DNA from: a virus
IMG/VR virus record: IMGVR_UViG_3300027900_000009
Coordinates: 1 to 29,648 of that record
Strand: one strand, 5' to 3'
Length of the DNA: 29,648 nt
Below, one piece after another: positions 26,401 to 29,648 of the stretch. The position numbers and the translations under genes were made by a program. Position 1 is the first letter of the stretch; each line of letters starts with the position of its first letter. Under the pieces are notes generated by a model. The model saw only the letters and a list, made by a program, of their open reading frames with translations. It was not told the origin of the DNA and did not search any database.

Positions 26401-29400
26401 GGCTTCTGCCTCGTTCTCGATCTGCCCTGCGGTCTTCCTCCTAGAGGTGCCTCTCCCAAAGGCAGGGGGCTTGGCGTTCGGGTCCACATTGTAGGAGATC
26501 CTAGTGCTCTCAGCCTTAGAGCCCTTGGTTTGGAGGAGGGGGTAAGCTCCCTTTTCTCCCGGCAAGGTGGTCATGCGGAACCTGGACTCTGGGACCATGC
26601 CCTCGTAGACCTTAAGCTCTTCCTTTACCTTAAGGGCATTATCCAAGGTTTCCTGGGCGTGCTCTGCAGCCTTGACAGCTTGGGGAGTGCCTGTCTTGTT
26701 TGCATACTCGAAGACCTTGGGCGCAGACTCCTCCACCTTCCTGATGTGCTCCTGAAGTAGCTCCACCTCAGAGTAGAGCTGTCTCTTCCCACTGGCTCCA
26801 AGGGGGGCGATCAAGCTCTTGGCATAATCCTCCGCGAAGGGCTTCCTACCTAGGCGCGCCGCAACGCTCTTGAGCATAGGCCCAAGGCTTTGGATGACCT
26901 CCACCGGCCCGGGAATCTCTTCCGAGATCTTCTCGGACTTGGAGGCTGCCTCTTCTGCGGCCCTTTCAGTAACCCACCGCCGCGTGCGCTTCTTCACCTC
27001 GCTCATGGAGGGGAGAGGAACCACCCTACTTATCCTGGGGGAAGGTGCGTTGTCTCCCTTGAGTAGCTCTGTCTTCGCAGTGAGTTTGGCCAAGCCCTCA
27101 GGGGACCTGGCGGCTAGCTTGGAGTGGGTTTCCGGGGTGGTGTACCTGGGGCCAGTGACTGCGCCTTCTTCCCGCCCCAGCTCCTTCCTAAATTCCTCCA
27201 GGGAGCCTAGGAACTTGGTAAGCCTCACCCTGGCGTCAGGCACAGGCTTCCCGTCAGGGCCTACTCCTGCAGCCTTGAAAGCCCTCTCTACTCTTCCCTT
27301 CAGGTCCCAGCCAAAGCCCGCCTGCTGAATGTCACTCCACTTGATCCCTACGTTCTTCCCGGTGGCTGCCCTTCTCTTGAAGACATCTAGGATCTTCTCA
27401 ATAGCGTCTGCGCTGGCTTGAGTCCTGGAGGCGCTGCGCTGGAAGGGCCCAGGCTCCATGAGGTGCTCCCCAGCCTTGGGGGCCACCTCCGACTTGGTAC
27501 CGAGCTTAAGAAGCTTTCCAGCCACCCTGACAAAGCCCTTAGGGATCTGGGCAGGCCGCGCAGGGTACTTCTTAGTGGCCTCCTTGGCAGGCTTCCACTT
27601 CTTCTCCTGAAGGGGACCCGTGACCTTGCCTGCCTCCTCGTGAAGCTTTTCCCTCACAGGGCGGGGGGTGAAAGGCTCCTGCGCGCCAGCCATCTCCCTA
27701 GGGAGCTTCCTCTCCCCTTCTGGGAGGGAGGAGAAGCGATTAGGGAGCTTGGGGATCGGCTTGACATAACGCCTGGAAAGGTAGGCTTCCCTAGAAGCTG
27801 CAGCCAGCTCAGCCTGGCTTTCTTCGCTAAGGCGGAAGCCGCCCTTGGCTCTTTCTCTAGCTCTAGCAGCTTCCCTCTCGGCCTGGCTAGGGGCAATAGA
27901 GCCCCTAGAGCCTACCGTGGGAGCCTTGCCTGGGAAGCCAACCCTGGTGATCTTTCCAGAGATCCCCTTGGGGATGGACTTTAAGGCACTAGGCTCAGGG
28001 GTAGGTTTGGCAAGGCCTAGCCTACGCTTGATCTGCTCCTTACGCATCTTGAATCTAGATGCCAGGGAGCTTTCCTTAGGAAGAGGAATCTCTTCCTTCC
28101 TTGGCTTACCCGCGATGTCCAAGGCATCTGCCAGCTGACGAACGGACTCCTCTGGCATAGCTTCAAGCTCGGCCAGAATCTTGGCCTCTCTGGCTACAGC
28201 TTGCTCAGTCTTGGGGGCTTTAGGTCCGGCTCTGTACCCAGGCTCCTCTTGCACGAGGGCCTTGAAGACCTTCTCCACCAGGGCCTGGTCTCTGCTCTTC
28301 TTCTCCCTTTCCCTGGGGGAAAGCTCCGAGCCGGCCAACTTGAGCTTCCCCTTCTCAGGTGCGTGAAGCAGGCCAATAAGGTCCCCGATGTTTTGGGACT
28401 CATTGATAGTAGCCCTACGGGTGCCAGGAGAGAGGTCGAGCAGATTTCCCTTGACATCTCCCCAAAGCTTGATAGCGTCATCCATGGCCCTGGCAGCTGC
28501 GCCTAGATTGGTGGTTCTAAGTGCTCTGGCCTGCTGCACCTTGGCTCGGTATTGCGAGGCGAGGTCCTCGGCGGTCCTGGCAGAATCTGCACTCTTTTGA
28601 AGGGTGACCCCCAGGCGCTCCTGGTTCCAGAGCTTCCTAGCTTCCTTAGCCGAGAGTTGCGGCTGAGTCGTTCTGAGCTTGGAGAGTTCGGGGGAAGTCT
28701 CCTGGGATCTAACTACAGTCTGAAGCGCCCTCTGATCTCCGGCTTCTGCCTTCTTCCATCTAAGAGAGGTGCCACTAAGTCTTGGAGCTGCCTTACGAAT
28801 GTAGGCAACAGCCTCAAGGAGTTCCTTCGCCCCTGTGGAAAGCTCCCCCTGGGCATTCCGCTCCCTAGCAAGGGTCTTTGCTACATTAGGGAAGTAGCTC
28901 CTGAGTTGGCCATAAGTAAAGCCTCTAGCTTCGAGAGCTTCCATTCTTCCAGGCTGGGCCCCACTCTTAAGCTCCGTAGCTAGCTGCTTGATCATCTTGG
29001 AGGTGGGAGAATTCAGGCCTATGACGAAGTTGTCTCCAGTCCACCTTCCAGAGGAAGGCCCCGACTTTACTGTCGAAATCCACTCATCAATTGGATTGAT
29101 GGCCTTGGGTACAGGTGGAGGCTTCAAGGCTTCAGGAAGAGGGGCTTCCACTCTCCGGTTAGTTATGGCTGCCATGGCAGGCCTGACAGAGGAAGTGAAC
29201 ATCCCCAGGAGCTTCTCCCCCATGCTCTGCTTAGGCCCGGCTGGAGGCGGTAGGCCTGCCATCTTCTGCTCTACCTGGGGAGCCGCGGCCTTCCTCTCAG
29301 CGATGAGGGCCTTTACGAAGTCCGGGTGGACCTGAGCCTTTGCGGCCTGTCTCCTAAGGGCATCAGCCTGCCTGGGGGTAAGAGGACCTCCAGCCGCGGT

Positions 29401-29648
29401 TAGCCTGTGCGGGGGAAGGTTCATCACCTCTGGCTGTGGAGCCATCTGATCCGGGGGGATGAAGTCTGCCTCAAAACCCTTTAGCTCTGTGGGGGTAGGT
29501 GGCTTCATGCCCAAGCCTTCTGCTAGCTCCATACTCTCAGGGGAGTAAGTCCCTGCAAGAATAGAAGCCCTAGTGGGGGCTTGGAGCGAAAGGGCCCCAG
29601 CTTCAACCGAGCCTTGGAGACTCCTGGCCTGGAGTGCATGCTCAGGGC
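23491..29648 (-). CDS. Giant polyvalent virion/ejection protein, N-terminus beyond the window
   Basis: The frame is open from the right edge to the stop at 23491-23493. The first visible ATG (29532) gives 2013 residues, but ~39 more codons upstream are also protein-like, so the gene starts outside. Composition is rich in Lys, Glu, Ala, Pro with long coiled-coil and disordered stretches, as in phage large polyvalent proteins. Those are packaged and ejected with DNA. Counting from that ATG, an HExxH domain is at 1295-1299 (DALLHELGHAETKTT). Residues 1520-1720 form a helical block ending in a membrane-like stretch (SMAGGVALTGLAYTIA). A second hydrophobic stretch (WLIPLMLLGNGV) lies near 1850. 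The C-terminal ~350 residues resemble LPD-type associated domains from memory. A KLKLAGSEL linker repeats three times. Confidence 0.95.
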   Translation of the reverse strand, partial: PEHALQARSLQGSVEAGALSLQAPTRASILAGTYSPESMELAEGLGMKPPTPTELKGFEADFIPPDQMAPQPEVMNLPPHRLTAAGGPLTPRQADALRRQAAKAQVHPDFVKALIAERKAAAPQVEQKMAGLPPPAGPKQSMGEKLLGMFTSSVRPAMAAITNRRVEAPLPEALKPPPVPKAINPIDEWISTVKSGPSSGRWTGDNFVIGLNSPTSKMIKQLATELKSGAQPGRMEALEARGFTYGQLRSYFPNVAKTLARERNAQGELSTGAKELLEAVAYIRKAAPRLSGTSLRWKKAEAGDQRALQTVVRSQETSPELSKLRTTQPQLSAKEARKLWNQERLGVTLQKSADSARTAEDLASQYRAKVQQARALRTTNLGAAARAMDDAIKLWGDVKGNLLDLSPGTRRATINESQNIGDLIGLLHAPEKGKLKLAGSELSPREREKKSRDQALVEKVFKALVQEEPGYRAGPKAPKTEQAVAREAKILAELEAMPEESVRQLADALDIAGKPRKEEIPLPKESSLASRFKMRKEQIKRRLGLAKPTPEPSALKSIPKGISGKITRVGFPGKAPTVGSRGSIAPSQAEREAARARERAKGGFRLSEESQAELAAASREAYLSRRYVKPIPKLPNRFSSLPEGERKLPREMAGAQEPFTPRPVREKLHEEAGKVTGPLQEKKWKPAKEATKKYPARPAQIPKGFVRVAGKLLKLGTKSEVAPKAGEHLMEPGPFQRSASRTQASADAIEKILDVFKRRAATGKNVGIKWSDIQQAGFGWDLKGRVERAFKAAGVGPDGKPVPDARVRLTKFLGSLEEFRKELGREEGAVTGPRYTTPETHSKLAARSPEGLAKLTAKTELLKGDNAPSPRISRVVPLPSMSEVKKRTRRWVTERAAEEAASKSEKISEEIPGPVEVIQSLGPMLKSVAARLGRKPFAEDYAKSLIAPLGASGKRQLYSEVELLQEHIRKVEESAPKVFEYANKTGTPQAVKAAEHAQETLDNALKVKEELKVYEGMVPESRFRMTTLPGEKGAYPLLQTKGSKAESTRISYNVDPNAKPPAFGRGTSRRKTAGQIENEAEAYQQILEREKKGSAGMTEAALAAREEKGPKIATSTVGMGKYTGAKKAKYTPSPPADILVGDLNKYPVPWAKKAPTAVERLEALKVRAPEISPATQEFLKGKEVEASTRLDLERQVEKWVKAGHIPEGEATTVIGKLETSRRAQATGAAGQKLKLAGSELTPKESVEAERKAYSKARPLIEEAGGKLAKLAANLTNAPALKEAYVGLGGWWTGKAGTRWEPKKLAAYIDLAQLGSLTKHPQKFADIVVDALLHELGHAETKTTNRPHAFAQIAGNLPLREGIKIGKKTYGDVTALVPEKESSKQFHSTEHGVKRAQYSPREFSFELARTILTHNPEVLKITDKLRQDLADPEILAGVRLGGLPFGLKMAGSSKTPREAERERIRSLPWKASKASFEEVKKLPTLGTSPFKPSPSDLKVQSWIDKVGEGINITRPIKTAIDFSNVFRNTWQLSTDQLFQDIVQLAQLKAPKEGGLAKNMKDMVSAAFSEKADAHFRQMFEADPYYQLASEKGLRFVRGKDVAEGFLGKGALETWSKKVLGETLSKVITLPVDASNRAYNFYQNKAMLDAFKYGVKGFGEVGRSTAEFEAFLPDLVKHINNAASRGKVTGSPHLDKVLNYGLYSANMNASRVRMLGHALTGFSRYATKDARSYARMQTLRSMAGGVALTGLAYTIAKLQGEDPKIERDALSTDFGKVRMGGAVFDGWGGLQQFIVRGKQVLYGKRKELGSGRISEQSPLATVARFARSKAGPGVGYLVSFLEKRTGSGEALDYNADPTGFATTTVKELLEPMSISDTNDIIESNPRLAWLIPLMLLGNGVSADEGAKGKWLGSQAGLREKDRALQKELSKFKMSGPRLSHRVTLPGKDPFGRNLYYRLSPGEVAKFENEYMPLVTQLLNEFVTSPAYQALPESKKPKALYSRVHTLNEKYGGAKRLKKEYTSKYKMGKLKPSNANLPEFVDEVVKPKGKGEAF
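25258..25314 (-). repeat. Linker repeat 3 (diverged) in the giant protein
   Basis: Encodes GLKMAGSSKTPREAERERI at residues 1407-1425. It is a diverged copy of the same linker, lying directly C-terminal of the HExxH domain. Confidence 0.7.
25915..25953 (-). repeat. Linker repeat 2 in the giant protein
   Basis: Encodes KLKLAGSELTPKE at residues 1194-1206, 11 of 13 positions identical with repeat 1. It lies directly N-terminal of the HExxH domain. Confidence 0.8.
28309..28347 (-). repeat. Linker repeat 1 in the giant protein
   Basis: Encodes KLKLAGSELSPRE at residues 396-408 (numbered from the first visible ATG). It is followed by charged residues REKKSRDQAL. Confidence 0.8.

Noticed and set aside
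23461-29335. Numerous plus-strand open frames opposite the giant virion gene (for example 26035-26760)
   Set aside because: Leu/Gly/Ser-rich composition typical of antisense shadows, no ribosome sites, and one continuous >2000-residue frame on the minus strand.
1-29648. CRISPR arrays, insertion sequences or integrase
   Set aside because: No repeated spacer-like units, terminal inverted repeats or transposase/recombinase catalytic motifs were seen on either strand.

Overview
The window looks like part of a tailed double-stranded DNA bacteriophage genome, probably assembled from a metagenome. The signs are very dense packing, 4-base ATGA/GTGA stop-start overlaps at most junctions, a lysis module, phage replication and recombination genes (family A DNA polymerase with a family 4 uracil-DNA glycosylase domain, Sak4-like RecA ATPase, RepA-like hexameric ATPase, Fe-S PD-(D/E)XK nuclease), nucleotide metabolism (dATP/dGTP diphosphohydrolase-like) and a virion protein of more than 2000 residues. 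No integrase, terminase, portal or capsid gene is in view, so lifestyle and host cannot be read directly. Two lipoprotein genes suggest a bacterial host with lipoprotein export.

Layout. 1-390: the 3' end of a GC-rich coiled-coil gene, followed by a hairpin. 391-673: a structured noncoding stretch with a possible promoter and a 28-residue membrane peptide gene. 693-1789 (minus): a RepA-like ATPase and a translationally coupled zinc-ribbon protein. They diverge from the plus-strand genes at an unusually symmetric promoter pair whose -10 elements share one palindrome. 1858-10380 (plus): a long early/middle operon with small zinc-ribbon proteins, a ParB-like protein, a holin candidate, GH24 lysozyme, a TIM-barrel glycosidase candidate, metallophosphoesterase, PD-(D/E)XK nuclease, Sak4-like ATPase, a methyltransferase and a possibly highly expressed DNA-metabolism protein. 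It ends at a strong intrinsic terminator.

10418-10489 is a tRNA-Met-like (CAU) gene with a shrunken D-arm. 10623-13252 is a cassette with its own consensus promoter: two Pro/Thr-linker lipoproteins (one glycosidase-like), a small protein and a two-helix membrane protein. It looks like a moron or host-surface module. 13350-19066 carries three glycosyltransferases, two metallopeptidase-type genes (HExxH and M15), a DUF5664/MazZ-like enzyme, a DnaQ-like exonuclease with a zinc ribbon, and a fused YkgJ-like/methyltransferase gene. Two short genes there appear to be overprinted on the tails of their upstream neighbours.

19060-22024 is a split family A DNA polymerase: UDG + 3'-5' exonuclease + start of the thumb in one gene, palm/fingers in another, with one or two Cys-rich small ORFs exactly at the split. 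22262-22311 holds hairpins between convergent operons. 22317-29648 (minus) is virion-type: an Ig-like protein, a basic linker protein, an HExxH protein and a giant polyvalent protein. The giant protein runs off the right edge and contains three copies of a linker motif, two of which bracket its HExxH domain.

The genes together suggest an autonomous replication/recombination machine (RepA-like ATPase, ParB-like protein, Sak4, nuclease, split UDG-PolA), a lysis/cell-wall module, surface or DNA glycosylation genes, and the start of the late virion/ejection region on the opposite strand. All functional calls come from motifs read by eye. No database search was possible.
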